Shown one piece after another: positions 32,651 through 41,209 of a stretch of 64,000 bases of DNA (positions within the stretch are counted from its first letter, which is position 1; every line of letters begins with the position of its first letter). A program made the translations under genes and the position numbers. This DNA comes from Bordetella genomosp. 9 (GTDB lineage Bacteria; Pseudomonadota; Gammaproteobacteria; Burkholderiales; Burkholderiaceae_B): the NCBI RefSeq assembly GCF_002261425.1, contig NZ_NEVJ01000003.1:372001-436000 (forward strand), in the 5' to 3' direction. A model generated the notes under the pieces. That model was given only the letters and a program-made list of their open reading frames with translations, had not been told where the DNA came from and made no database searches.

Positions 32651-33568
32651 TCAATAGCGTTCGGGGACCATCATCTCGGGCGGGACTGGATGACGGACGT
32701 AGTCGGCGTGGCGTTCGCGCGGCGGCAGGACGATGCCGGGACGTTCGACCTCGTGGTATTGCATCTGCGTCAGCAGGTGCGCGATGCAGTTCAGGCGGGC
32801 GCGCTTCTTGTCCACCGCCTGCACCACCCACCAGGGCGCTTCATCGATGTGGGTGCGTTCCAGCATGGTTTCCTTGGCGCGCGTGTAGGCTTCCCAACGG
32901 CGCCGCGATTCCAGGTCCATGGGGCTGAGCTTCCACTGTTTCAGCGGATCGTTGATGCGCCCCAGGAAGCGCAGGTGCTGCTCTTCGTCGGTGATCGAGA
33001 ACCAGTACTTGATCAACTGGATGCCGGAGCGGACCAGCATCTTTTCGAATTCCGGCACGGTGCGGAAGAACTCTTCGTACTGTTCGTCGTTGCAGAAGCC
33101 CATGACGTGCTCGACGCCCGCGCGGTTGTACCAGCTGCGGTCGAACAGGACGACTTCGCCGGCGGCCGGCAGGTGCGACACGTAGCGCTGGAAATACCAC
33201 TGCGTGCGTTCGCGGTCGTTGGGCGCGGGCAGGGCGGCCACGCGGCAGACGCGGGGGTTCAGGCGCTGGGTGATCCGCTTGATCACGCCGCCCTTGCCGG
33301 CGGCATCGCGGCCTTCGAAAAGGATCACCACCTTGTGCCCGGTGGCGACGACCCAGTTCTGCAGCTTGACCAGTTCGCCCTGCAGGCGGAACAGCTCGCG
33401 GAAGTAGGTGCGCCGCCAGGCTTTCTCCTCGTCCGTGGGCATGTGGGCCGGTTCGCCCTGCAGCTCCTCGAAGGTGCGGTCTTCCAGCTCCAGCTCGAGC
33501 TCTTCGTCGTAGTGGTCCGCCAGGTCACGGTGTATGCGCCGTACCAGTTCCTCGTCTATCCCGTTCAC
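32651..33568 (-). CDS. ppk2: Polyphosphate kinase 2
   Basis: A 305-residue cytoplasmic enzyme that transfers phosphate between polyphosphate and nucleoside diphosphates or monophosphates. The Walker A motif is FEGRDAAGKGGVIKR near residue 85, the Walker B-type Asp is in VVLFDRSWYNRAGVEHVMGF, and the lid region with arginines follows at about 150-175. The N-terminus (YDEELELELEDRTFEELQG) is acidic and helical, as in PPK2 class I proteins of Burkholderiales, and the length fits that class. Class I enzymes mainly phosphorylate diphosphates, but this cannot be confirmed from sequence alone. It is followed by the phosphate permease relic and preceded by an enolase-superfamily gene 54 bases away. 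Confidence 0.94.
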   Translation of the reverse strand: MNGIDEELVRRIHRDLADHYDEELELELEDRTFEELQGEPAHMPTDEEKAWRRTYFRELFRLQGELVKLQNWVVATGHKVVILFEGRDAAGKGGVIKRITQRLNPRVCRVAALPAPNDRERTQWYFQRYVSHLPAAGEVVLFDRSWYNRAGVEHVMGFCNDEQYEEFFRTVPEFEKMLVRSGIQLIKYWFSITDEEQHLRFLGRINDPLKQWKLSPMDLESRRRWEAYTRAKETMLERTHIDEAPWWVVQAVDKKRARLNCIAHLLTQMQYHEVERPGIVLPPRERHADYVRHPVPPEMMVPERY

Positions 33569-33622
33569 GTCCTGCTCCCTGTTTGCTGCAAGGGATGCTA
33601 TGACGCTCGAATGACAACGAAG

Positions 33623-34702
33623 TTACCGCGGTGGCGTGTGAAAGGCCTGCTCCTGCACCAGGTGGTCGCGCAGCGCGGCACGGTCCACCGTTGGATGGTA
33701 TCCGGCCGGCAGCAGGATGCCGCCGTCCTGGAAGCGCAACGGGTTTTCCAGCAGCCGTTCGCGGGCTTTCAGGAAGCCGTTCATTTCGCCGGCGTTGTCG
33801 ATCGCCGCGACCGCGACGCAGGCTTCCATCCAGCAGGCGATTTCCAGCGACACCCCGTCGCCGAGCACCGGCACCATGCCCAGGGCGCGGATGCGCCCCA
33901 GCGCGGCGCACAGATCGTCCAGGCGGCCGATCTTCTTCAGCTTGAGCTTGACGTAGCCGACATTGGGAATGGCGCCGGCCCGGTCGATATCGTCGACCCC
34001 GTAGATGGACTCGTCCAGCATGACCGGGACCGTGGAACGTTCCGCCACCGCGGCATTGCCGGTCCAGTCGTCCGAGGCGCACGGCTGTTCGAACAGTTCT
34101 ATCCCGGCCGGATCGAGGCGCGACGCGAAACGGATGCCGTCCGCGCTGTCGTAGCCGCGATTGGCGTCCAGCCGCAGGGTCGCGCGCCCGGCGGCGACGC
34201 GCTGGATGCGTTGCACGCGTTCCAGGTCCCGGCGCCAGTCGAAGCCCACCTTCACCTTCAAGGTACGGAAGCCTTGTTCGACCAGTTGCCCGATCTCGTC
34301 GCGCAACGCGTGTTCCTCGTCCTCCTGGCAGGGGGCGAGCAGGGGCACGGACGCATCCTCGCGCACCTGCAGCAGGGCGTGCCCGGCCAGCATGTCCAGC
34401 GCGCCATACATCGCGCTGCAGACGCCAGGCAGGCGCGCGGCATGGCCGTCGACCACCGTGCGTGCCTGCGCCAGCGTCATGCCGGGTATGCGGCGCCCCA
34501 TGTCGAGCAGGGCCTGCCATGAATCGGCGCGCGATTCCGTGGTGTATCCCACGGACACCATGCATTCGCCCCAGCCCACGCCGCCGCCGGCGTGGATCTC
34601 GACGACGTACGGGTCGAACATCACTTTGTCGCCCGTCGACAGCTTGTAGGGCACGGTCAGGGGGAAGGCGACCTGCCGCACCGCGGCGTATTCCACTTTC
34701 AT
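33623..34702 (-). CDS. Mandelate racemase/muconate lactonizing enzyme family protein
   Basis: A 359-residue enolase-superfamily member. The N-terminal capping domain starts MKVEYAAVRQVAFPLTVPYK. The barrel carries KVKVGFDW (the Lys-x-Lys at the end of strand two), the metal ligands in LRLDANRGYD, LFEQPCASDDW and VMLDESIYGVDD, and a KLKLKKIGRLDD strand with further Lys. This Lys/Lys arrangement fits the muconate cycloisomerase or dipeptide epimerase branches rather than mandelate racemase with Lys/His. The reaction starts by removing a proton next to a carboxylate. It is the last gene of an operon behind a Bug receptor (7-base gap) and a TauD dioxygenase, so its substrate is probably an acid taken up by that receptor. 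Confidence 0.87.
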   Translation of the reverse strand: MKVEYAAVRQVAFPLTVPYKLSTGDKVMFDPYVVEIHAGGGVGWGECMVSVGYTTESRADSWQALLDMGRRIPGMTLAQARTVVDGHAARLPGVCSAMYGALDMLAGHALLQVREDASVPLLAPCQEDEEHALRDEIGQLVEQGFRTLKVKVGFDWRRDLERVQRIQRVAAGRATLRLDANRGYDSADGIRFASRLDPAGIELFEQPCASDDWTGNAAVAERSTVPVMLDESIYGVDDIDRAGAIPNVGYVKLKLKKIGRLDDLCAALGRIRALGMVPVLGDGVSLEIACWMEACVAVAAIDNAGEMNGFLKARERLLENPLRFQDGGILLPAGYHPTVDRAALRDHLVQEQAFHTPPR

Positions 34703-34709
34703 GCGGACG

Positions 34710-35741
34710 CTACTCCATTGTTTTGATGCCGGACGTGCGCACGATGCCGGCCCAGCGGTCGATCTCGCTCTTCAGGTATGCGGCGGAAGACGCGGGCGTG
34801 GAGTCCGCCGTGACCTCGATGACCAGGCTTTTCAGCTTGTCGGCGGTCGCCGGATCGGACAGGGCCGCATTGATGGCCTTGTTCAGCTTGTCCACAATGG
34901 GCATGGGCGTGTTCGCCGGCACGAACACCATGTTCCACGTCGATGCGTCCACGCCGGGAATGCCTGCTTCGGCGATGGTCGGCACGTCGGGCAATTCCGG
35001 CGACCGGTGATTGGCCGCGATGCCGATGGCTTTCAGCGAACCATTGCGCACCAGCGACATCGCCGAACTCGCCGTTTCGAAGGTGTAGAGGTGGCGCTTG
35101 GCGATCATGTTCTGGTGCGCCGGGCCGGAGCCGGTATACGGCACCACGAACGCGTCCACGCCCGCCTGGCGGTTGAAGAACTCCGTCACCAGGTGGGTGG
35201 CGCTGGCGTAGCCCGACGTCGCGTAGCTGTACTTGCCCGGCGCCGCCTTCAAGGTCGATACCAGTTGCTGGATGGTGGCGGGTCCATCGGGCGCCACCAG
35301 CACGAGCGCGGGACAGGACCCCACCAGCGCGACCGGCTGCAGGTCCTTGATGGCGTCGTACGCCAGTTTCCGGTACACGGACGGGGCGACCGCGATGGAC
35401 GCGGTGCCGAACAGGATGGTGTATCCGTCCGGCGTTTCCCGCGCGGCCTGCGCCACGCCGATATTGCCCGCGGCGCCGCCTCGGTTCAGGACGATCACCG
35501 ACTGGCCGAGCTGGCGGCCGAGCTTGTCGGCCAGCACGCGGGCGAAGACGTCCGTCGGGCCGCCCGGCGCGAAGGGAACGATCATGTTGATCGTGTGCTG
35601 CGGGTAGGCGTCGGCCCGGGCCGATGCGGCCGCGACGCCCAGGCACACGGCCAGGACGGCGTGCGCCAGAAGGCGCGCGGTCAGGGGCACTGGTAGGTGT
35701 GCGCACGGCCCGCGGCCGGGCAATGCCGCTTTCTTGTCCAT
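34710..35741 (-). CDS. Bug/TctC family solute-binding protein
   Basis: A 343-residue receptor with an unusually long N-terminal signal region: about 22 residues precede the hydrophobic stretch ARLLAHAVLAVCLGVAAA, and cleavage is expected near ARA. Landmarks: VPFAPGGPTDVFARVLA, LNRGGAAGNIGVA, TPDGYTI, VPYTGSGPAHQNMI. The 'ENRPGA' segment is altered to LNRGGAA. It is the middle gene of the dioxygenase-Bug-enolase family operon, controlled by the divergent LysR protein, so it most likely captures the substrate degraded by the two enzymes. The distance to the enolase-family gene is only 7 bases. A start further downstream cannot be excluded because the hydrophilic N-terminus is atypical. Confidence 0.9.
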   Translation of the reverse strand: MDKKAALPGRGPCAHLPVPLTARLLAHAVLAVCLGVAAASARADAYPQHTINMIVPFAPGGPTDVFARVLADKLGRQLGQSVIVLNRGGAAGNIGVAQAARETPDGYTILFGTASIAVAPSVYRKLAYDAIKDLQPVALVGSCPALVLVAPDGPATIQQLVSTLKAAPGKYSYATSGYASATHLVTEFFNRQAGVDAFVVPYTGSGPAHQNMIAKRHLYTFETASSAMSLVRNGSLKAIGIAANHRSPELPDVPTIAEAGIPGVDASTWNMVFVPANTPMPIVDKLNKAINAALSDPATADKLKSLVIEVTADSTPASSAAYLKSEIDRWAGIVRTSGIKTME

Positions 35742-35826
35742 GCTGCTGTCTCCTCTCGTTTCGCCGCCGCGAGGGCGGGGATGTCATCGCGGGCGCCCTC
35801 TGCGGGGCGCGCCGCCGCACGGCGGA

Positions 35827-36717
35827 TCACGCCGCCAGGCGTTCGCCGATCTGCGTGCGATACATCAGGCGCCGGCTCGACGCGTCGAAGGCGTCGCGCT
35901 GGTGCATGGTGCAGCGGTTGTCCCACAGGATGGCATCGCCGACCTGCCAGATCTGCGTCCACTTGGCCTCCGGCCGCGTGGAGCGCGCCCACAGCTCATC
36001 GAGCAGGGCTTCGCTTTCTTCCAGCGGCAGGCCCACCAGGTAGGCGTTGCGGCGGCGCCCCAGGAACAGGCACTTGCGTCCCGTGACCGGGTGCACCTTG
36101 ACCACGGGATGAATGGCGCCCACCGTATCGCGGGGATCGGTGACGCGCGCATAGCCTTCGCGCAGCTCTCCGGTGCTGTTGATGCTGGCGTCATGCACGC
36201 ATTTCAGGTTTTCGACGCGCTGTTTCAGCGCGGGCGGCAGGTCTTCGTAGGCCTTGTACATATTGACGAAACTGGTGCCGCCGCCGGCCGGCGGGATTTC
36301 CAGCGAGTACAGGCAGCTGGCCTTGGGCGGCACGTCCTTGTAGGTCATGTCGGAATGCCATTCCGCCTCGCCCGCGCCCAGCCCGCCGATGGGCTTGCCG
36401 TCGACGATGATATTGGAAATCACGTTGATTTCCAGCGGCAGGTCATTGGTGCCGCCGCGTATCGAACCCTTGACCGGCCGCTTGTCCAGCGGCCCCAGGG
36501 CGCTGGAGAAGGCGATCAGGTGTTCGGCGGCCAGGCCGGGGTTGCCGCGAAAGCGCAGCACCAGGTGATCGGCCCAGGCCTGCTCGATCACCGCGAGCGC
36601 TTCCGCGGTTGGGGCGCGCCGCATGTCGTAGCCGACGATGTCGGCGCCCAGCGCGGCGCCGGTGGGGACCACGGTTATTTTGCTGCCTTGCGGTAAAGCG
36701 TTTGCCTGCGCGCTCAT
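35827..36717 (-). CDS. TauD/TfdA family alpha-ketoglutarate dioxygenase
   Basis: A 296-residue Fe(II)/2-oxoglutarate-dependent enzyme. The metal triad is visible: His and Asp in EAEWHSDMTYKDVPPKA near residue 105 and the distal His in WDNRCTMHQRDAFD near 262; the Arg that binds 2-oxoglutarate follows in SSRRLMYRTQI. The family hydroxylates substrates such as taurine, sulfate esters or phenoxyacetates, often releasing the leaving group. It begins the operon with the Bug and enolase-family genes and faces the LysR gene across 93 bases. Start ATG 36717 has GGAGACACC upstream. The substrate is not known; absence of sulfonate-specific neighbours argues only weakly against taurine. Confidence 0.9.
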   Translation of the reverse strand: MSAQANALPQGSKITVVPTGAALGADIVGYDMRRAPTAEALAVIEQAWADHLVLRFRGNPGLAAEHLIAFSSALGPLDKRPVKGSIRGGTNDLPLEINVISNIIVDGKPIGGLGAGEAEWHSDMTYKDVPPKASCLYSLEIPPAGGGTSFVNMYKAYEDLPPALKQRVENLKCVHDASINSTGELREGYARVTDPRDTVGAIHPVVKVHPVTGRKCLFLGRRRNAYLVGLPLEESEALLDELWARSTRPEAKWTQIWQVGDAILWDNRCTMHQRDAFDASSRRLMYRTQIGERLAA

Positions 36718-36810
36718 GGGGTGTCTCCTTGCGTGTGCCATGGAGCCACTGTAGTAAAGTCGGGTTGATTCGTGAATTTTCATTTTTCTATATATCTATT
36801 CATTAAATTT

Positions 36811-37734
36811 ATGAGTATCACGATCAAGCAGCTCGAGGCATTCGTGGCCGTCACCAACACGCTGAGCTTCAGCAAGGCGGCCGCCATCGTGCATCTTTCG
36901 CAACCGGCGCTGAGTTCGAACATACGGCGGCTCGAGGAGACGATAGGCGCGCGGCTGTTCGACCGTGATACGCGCACGGTGGCGTTGACGGCGGTGGGCA
37001 CCGAATTCGCCGCCATCGCGCGCGGCCTGCTGGATAACGTCGAGCATGGGCTGGCCCACATCCGCCGTCATGCCGCCGGTGAGCGCGGCAGCCTGTCGCT
37101 GGCAATGGCGCCGTCGCTGGCCGCCAGCTTCCTGCCAGGCATCATCGGCGCCTACGCGGCCGCCTATCCTCAGGTCGACCTGCGGCTGTACGACGTGCTG
37201 TCTGACGAGGCCGTGGAACTCGTGCGCACGCGCGCGGTGGACCTGGCCCTGACGCCGCGTCGGGACGACGCCAGCGACCTGTTGCAGCGCGACGTGCTCA
37301 TGGATGATCTGGTGGTGCTGTGCGCCGACCGCCATGCGCTGGCGGCGCGTCGCGGCATCACCTGGGAAGACCTGGTCGCGTACCCGCAGATTGCCAAGAA
37401 GGGCGGCAGCGGCGTGCGCCACATCATCGACAGGGAATACCTGAAGCGGGGACTGTCCTTCGTGCCCGCCTACGAGGTCGAGCACGTGGCCACCATGATC
37501 GGCCTGATCGTCGCGGGCCTGGGCTATGGCGTGTTTCCGCGCTCGACCACCGCGTCCTTCAACATGGACGGTCTGGTGCTGCTGCCGTTCTCGGCGCGCG
37601 TGCGGCCGCGCAGGCGCATATCGGCGACGACCCTGAAGTCCCGGTCTCCCAATGCCGCGGTGGAGACCTTCGTGCGCCTCTGCCGTGAGAAAGCCAGGCA
37701 GGCGGCTCATGCGAATGCCGGATGGAAAGGATGA
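36811..37734 (+). CDS. LysR family transcriptional regulator
   Basis: A 307-residue activator-type regulator. The winged helix spans residues 1-60: IKQLEAFVAVTNTLSFSKAA, VHLSQPALSSNIRRLEETIG and ARLFDRDTRTVALTAVG. The effector domain begins GSLSLAMAPSLAASFLPGII and ends near VRLCREK. LysR proteins bind a T-N11-A site and respond to a pathway metabolite. It is divergent from the TauD-Bug-enolase family operon, which it should control. The gap holds AT-rich sequence (CTATATATCTATTCATTAAA) fit for promoters in both directions. I chose ATG 36811; a GTG at 36772 would add 13 unlikely residues. The next gene downstream is unrelated and starts 154 bases later. Confidence 0.93.
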   Translation: MSITIKQLEAFVAVTNTLSFSKAAAIVHLSQPALSSNIRRLEETIGARLFDRDTRTVALTAVGTEFAAIARGLLDNVEHGLAHIRRHAAGERGSLSLAMAPSLAASFLPGIIGAYAAAYPQVDLRLYDVLSDEAVELVRTRAVDLALTPRRDDASDLLQRDVLMDDLVVLCADRHALAARRGITWEDLVAYPQIAKKGGSGVRHIIDREYLKRGLSFVPAYEVEHVATMIGLIVAGLGYGVFPRSTTASFNMDGLVLLPFSARVRPRRRISATTLKSRSPNAAVETFVRLCREKARQAAHANAGWKG

Positions 37735-37887
37735 GCCGCGGCATGCCAGGATGCAGCCAAATCGCTGTACCTGACAAAATGTAAAGCGACCGGCTTGGGT
37801 AGCGCTCGATACGACTTGGCCGTTTTTGCGGCGGCCGGGGAGGAACGGCGACCTCCCTGGCTCAGGTCGAAAGGAAGCGCGTTCATC

Positions 37888-38907
37888 ATGCAAGACGAAA
37901 ACGTGGAGTCCCTGAGCGCCATGAGCATGGCGCTGGAGGGACAGGCGGCGGCTGCGCGCGCCGCCACGCCGGCCAGGGCGCTGACGCGCTTCCTGCTGAT
38001 GGCGGCGGCGGTGTGGGTGCTGCTGGATGCCTGCTACCAGGCCCTGCCGCTGATCCGTCCCGGCGCCGACGTGGTGCTGGAAGCCAAGTTCGAGTCGCTG
38101 GTCAAGGCGCGCATGTTTTCTTCGGAAGACCGGGCGCGGATCCTGGTGTTCGGCAACAGCAAGACGCTGGCCGGCTTCCGGCCGGAACAGTTCGACGCGG
38201 CCTTCAAGCCGGGCGTGCATTCGTACAACCTGGGCCTGCCCGGCGACGGCCGCATCCTGCCGATACTGAATGCGGCGATCACGGCGGGGAACATCCCCAC
38301 GCACGTCTTCCTGACCATCCCCTGGGACAGCAAGCCGCGGCCGACGCTGCTGGACAGGCTGCGCGACGACGAAACCATCCTGTACACGCTGATCCCGTTC
38401 CGCGACCTGCCGCGCGACCTGGTGGCCTTCGTCGCCACCAGCCATTTCGAATTCCGCCAGCGCTACGAGGAAGGGCGCCACGAGCGGGATCACATGCTGT
38501 CGCAGCGCGGCTGGTATTTCATCAAGGGGCAGAGCTTCTTCCCCAGCGGCGAGCTGCCCGATGACTATGCCATCCCGACCGATCATCCGGCGGAAATCCT
38601 GCCGCGCGACATTCCCGAGTCTTCGTTCGTGCTGGACGAACTGGAGCGCCTGTCGCGCCAGCACGGCTTCAAGGTGATCCTGGTGCCCGGCAATATGCGC
38701 ATGCACGCGCAGGCCGCGCCGCCGGCGGCCGATGCCGGCCGCGACCTGGCCGTCGCCGGTCACCCCGGCATGCGCATCGTCGGACCCGACTACTGGATCT
38801 ACCCGCCCAAGGATTACTCGGATGCCGTGCACCTGAATCCCCTGGGCGCGACGGCGTATACGAGCGATCTGGCGCGCCTGGTCGCCGACACCGGGCTGTT
38901 GAACTGA
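37888..38907 (+). CDS. SGNH-type acetyltransferase/esterase partner of MBOAT protein (AlgJ/DltD-like)
   Basis: A 339-residue protein with one N-terminal membrane helix (about residues 32-52, FLLMAAAVWVLLDACYQALP) and a periplasmic domain. The SGNH blocks are recognisable: ILVFGNSKTLAGFRPEQFD holds the nucleophile Ser and the final DYSDAVHLNPLGA the catalytic Asp and His. Proteins like this accept an acyl group from an MBOAT channel and pass it to a polysaccharide or peptidoglycan (AlgJ/AlgX, DltD, PatB). The next gene is the MBOAT protein and overlaps by one base, confirming the pair. The polymer they modify is not visible. An AAGGAAG ribosome site precedes ATG 37888; the longer frame to 37795 lacks support. 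Confidence 0.8.
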   Translation: MQDENVESLSAMSMALEGQAAAARAATPARALTRFLLMAAAVWVLLDACYQALPLIRPGADVVLEAKFESLVKARMFSSEDRARILVFGNSKTLAGFRPEQFDAAFKPGVHSYNLGLPGDGRILPILNAAITAGNIPTHVFLTIPWDSKPRPTLLDRLRDDETILYTLIPFRDLPRDLVAFVATSHFEFRQRYEEGRHERDHMLSQRGWYFIKGQSFFPSGELPDDYAIPTDHPAEILPRDIPESSFVLDELERLSRQHGFKVILVPGNMRMHAQAAPPAADAGRDLAVAGHPGMRIVGPDYWIYPPKDYSDAVHLNPLGATAYTSDLARLVADTGLLN

Positions 38908-40346
38908 TGCTATTCAACTCGTTCGAATTCTTCGCCTTCTTCGCCGTTTTCCTGGCCGTTTTCTTCGCGGTCCCGGCGAAGCGCCAGCCGCTCGTGCTGC
39001 TGGTGGCCAGCTACCTGTTCTACATGGGCTGGCGTCCGTCGTTCGCCATCCTGCTGGCCTTCACCACGGTGGTGGACTACACCACCGCGCTGGCCATGGA
39101 AAGGGCGCGCACGCAGGCGGCGCGGCGCCTGGCGATGCTGGCCGCCCTGGGCATCAACCTGGGCATCCTGGGTACGGTCAAGTACCTGGACTTCCTGATC
39201 TCCAACATCGTGGGGATCACGGGATTCTTCGGCATCGAGATCCCGGCCTATGCCCTGGGCCTGATTCTGCCGGTCGGGATTTCCTTCTACACCTTCCAGT
39301 CGGTGGGCTACACGCTGGACGTCTACAACCGCCGTATTCCGGCCGAGCGCAACTTCGTGACCTACGCGCAGTACGTGTCGTTCTTCCCGCAGCTGGTGGC
39401 CGGGCCCATCGAGCGGGGCGGGCACATGCTGCCGCAGTTCCGCCGCCGCCACGTATTCCGTTACGACAACCTGGTCAGCGGCGGCTGGCTGATTGGCTAC
39501 GGACTGTTCAAGAAGATGTGTATCGCCGACGCGATATCGCCTTTCGTCGCCGGCATCTACGCGACCCCCGACGCGTATTCCGGCGGCTATCACGTGCTGG
39601 CCGCGCTCCTGTTCGCGGTGCAGATCTATTGCGATTTCTCGGGATATTCGGACATCGCCCGCGGCGCCGCGCGCATCATGGATTACGAGCTGATGATCAA
39701 TTTCAGGCAGCCGTACTTCTCGGCCAGCCTGACCGAATTCTGGCGGCGCTGGCATATCTCCCTGTCGTCCTGGTTCCGCGATTACCTGTATATGCCGCTG
39801 GGCGGCAACCGGAACGGCGAAGGCGCGGCCGTGCGCAACATCGTCATCGTGTTCGTGGTGAGCGGCATATGGCACGGCGCCGCGTGGACCTTCGTGGCGT
39901 GGGGCGCGCTGCATGGCCTGGGCCTGGTGCTGGAGCGCTGGTTCCGCGACACCACCCTGAAGCGCTGGCTGGCCGACGCGCTGCCTGGCCTGTCGTCGAT
40001 GGCCGGACGCGTGTGGATGCTGTTCCTGGTGCTGGCGGGCTGGGTGTTCTTCCGCGCCGGCTCGCTGTCGGATGCGGCCAACGTCTTCCGCCATCTGGGC
40101 GCGCCGGGGACGATGTCCTACGGCGTGTTCAATACGCTGGGGCTCTCCGCCTTCCAGAGCGCGGTGCTGGCGCTGTCGCTCGCCTTGCTGTTCGTCGTCG
40201 ACTACCAGCTGGTCTATCGCCCGGAGCGCCTGCGGCGCCTGGCGGCGATCGCGCCCCTGAACACCGTGGCGGGGGTCGGCCTTGCCTATTACGTGCTGCT
40301 GTTCGGCGTCTTCGGCAGGACCGAGTTCATCTATTTCCAGTTCTGA
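38907..40346 (+). CDS. MBOAT family O-acyltransferase (AlgI/PatA/DltB-like)
   Basis: A 479-residue polytopic inner-membrane protein. It starts with FNSFEFFAFFAVFLAVFFA and LLVASYLFYMGWRPSFAILL, the usual opening of AlgI-type proteins, and carries the family motifs ILPVGISFYTFQSVGYTLDV, FPQLVAGPIERGGHMLPQ, YCDFSGYSDIARGAA, NFRQPYFSASLTEFWRRWHI and SGIWHGAAW, in which His is catalytic. Such proteins move acyl groups, normally acetyl, across the membrane to the SGNH partner encoded just upstream. Start ATG 38907 overlaps the previous stop (TGATG). Alginate acetylation is unlikely since no other alg genes are here; peptidoglycan or an exopolysaccharide are alternatives. Confidence 0.93.
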   Translation: MLFNSFEFFAFFAVFLAVFFAVPAKRQPLVLLVASYLFYMGWRPSFAILLAFTTVVDYTTALAMERARTQAARRLAMLAALGINLGILGTVKYLDFLISNIVGITGFFGIEIPAYALGLILPVGISFYTFQSVGYTLDVYNRRIPAERNFVTYAQYVSFFPQLVAGPIERGGHMLPQFRRRHVFRYDNLVSGGWLIGYGLFKKMCIADAISPFVAGIYATPDAYSGGYHVLAALLFAVQIYCDFSGYSDIARGAARIMDYELMINFRQPYFSASLTEFWRRWHISLSSWFRDYLYMPLGGNRNGEGAAVRNIVIVFVVSGIWHGAAWTFVAWGALHGLGLVLERWFRDTTLKRWLADALPGLSSMAGRVWMLFLVLAGWVFFRAGSLSDAANVFRHLGAPGTMSYGVFNTLGLSAFQSAVLALSLALLFVVDYQLVYRPERLRRLAAIAPLNTVAGVGLAYYVLLFGVFGRTEFIYFQF

Positions 40347-40378
40347 GGCGCGCCGCCCCTTCGCAGCTTAATCGCCGC

Positions 40379-41209
40379 CTATCCTCGCCGGGGCGCGCCG
40401 TCCACCTGGCGCCGCACTTCGTCGGCCACCGGGTGGATGTCCGGCACGGAGGCCGGCGCCATCAGGCTGTAGCCCAATCCCTGGTCGGACCACGCATAGC
40501 CGGACACGTCGCCCTGCTTGTGGGCCGACATCGGCGTGTCGCCTTCCACCGCCATGGGGCGGACCATCATGGCGATGCGCGTGCCGTGCGTGTCGTTGTA
40601 CAGGAAAAGCCCGGCAGGGCCGTGTTCGGTCGCGACGAGCCGGCCGCCCATGAAGCGATAGCCGGCGGCGTCCAGGTCGGGCAGGGCGATGCGGCGGTCC
40701 AGCCGTTGCGAGATCCACGCCACCAGCTGGGCGCTGTCGGTGGCGGGCATTTCGACGGGCCGCGTGGGGTCGGCGGCGTAGACCTGGTAGCTGGCGGCGG
40801 CTTCACGGGCCAGCGCGGCGATACCGCCCGCCGAGGCAAGCTCCTGCGTGGCGACGGGCGCGCCGATGCCCGGGCCCGCGGCGCCGCCGCGCAGGTTCCA
40901 GCCGCCGACGCCGCCGATGCCCAGGGCCAGCACGATGGATGCGGCGATGCGCCAGGGGATGCGGCGGCGCTGCCGGTACGCTTCCACCATGCGCGCCAGG
41001 TCGAGTTCGGGCGGGATGGGTTCTTCCATGACGGGCGCCAGCTCGTCGCGCAGGCGCCGGCGCAGGCCGGCGTGCTGGCGCATGCGGTCGGCGACCTCGG
41101 GGTGGCCGGCCAGGTAGGCCTCGACCTGGGCGCGCCGGGCGCCATGCAGCGCGCCGTCCACATAGGCGTGCAGGTCTTCTTCGCGGATGGGTGATTCGTC
41201 CCGCTTCAT
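40379..41209 (-). CDS. Anti-sigma factor, one membrane helix
   Basis: A 276-residue protein. The N-terminal domain reads EEDLHAYVDGALHGARRAQV and EAYLAGHPEVADRMRQHAGL, typical of anti-sigma domains that grip ECF sigma factors, but without the His-Cys-Cys zinc motif. A single membrane helix follows near residues 86-104 (IPWRIAASIVLALGIGGVGG). The periplasmic half (QVYAADPTRPVEMPATDSAQ, WISQRLDRRIALPDL, FMGGRLVATEHGPAGLFLY) would sense the signal. Its start overlaps the sigma gene stop by four bases, the normal coupling for such pairs. It is the last gene of the four-gene operon beginning at 43829. Convergent with the MBOAT gene. Confidence 0.88.
   Translation of the reverse strand: MKRDESPIREEDLHAYVDGALHGARRAQVEAYLAGHPEVADRMRQHAGLRRRLRDELAPVMEEPIPPELDLARMVEAYRQRRRIPWRIAASIVLALGIGGVGGWNLRGGAAGPGIGAPVATQELASAGGIAALAREAAASYQVYAADPTRPVEMPATDSAQLVAWISQRLDRRIALPDLDAAGYRFMGGRLVATEHGPAGLFLYNDTHGTRIAMMVRPMAVEGDTPMSAHKQGDVSGYAWSDQGLGYSLMAPASVPDIHPVADEVRRQVDGAPRRG

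Noticed and set aside
36796-38832. 678-codon antisense frame over LysR and SGNH genes
   Set aside because: Antisense shadow across two well-supported genes.
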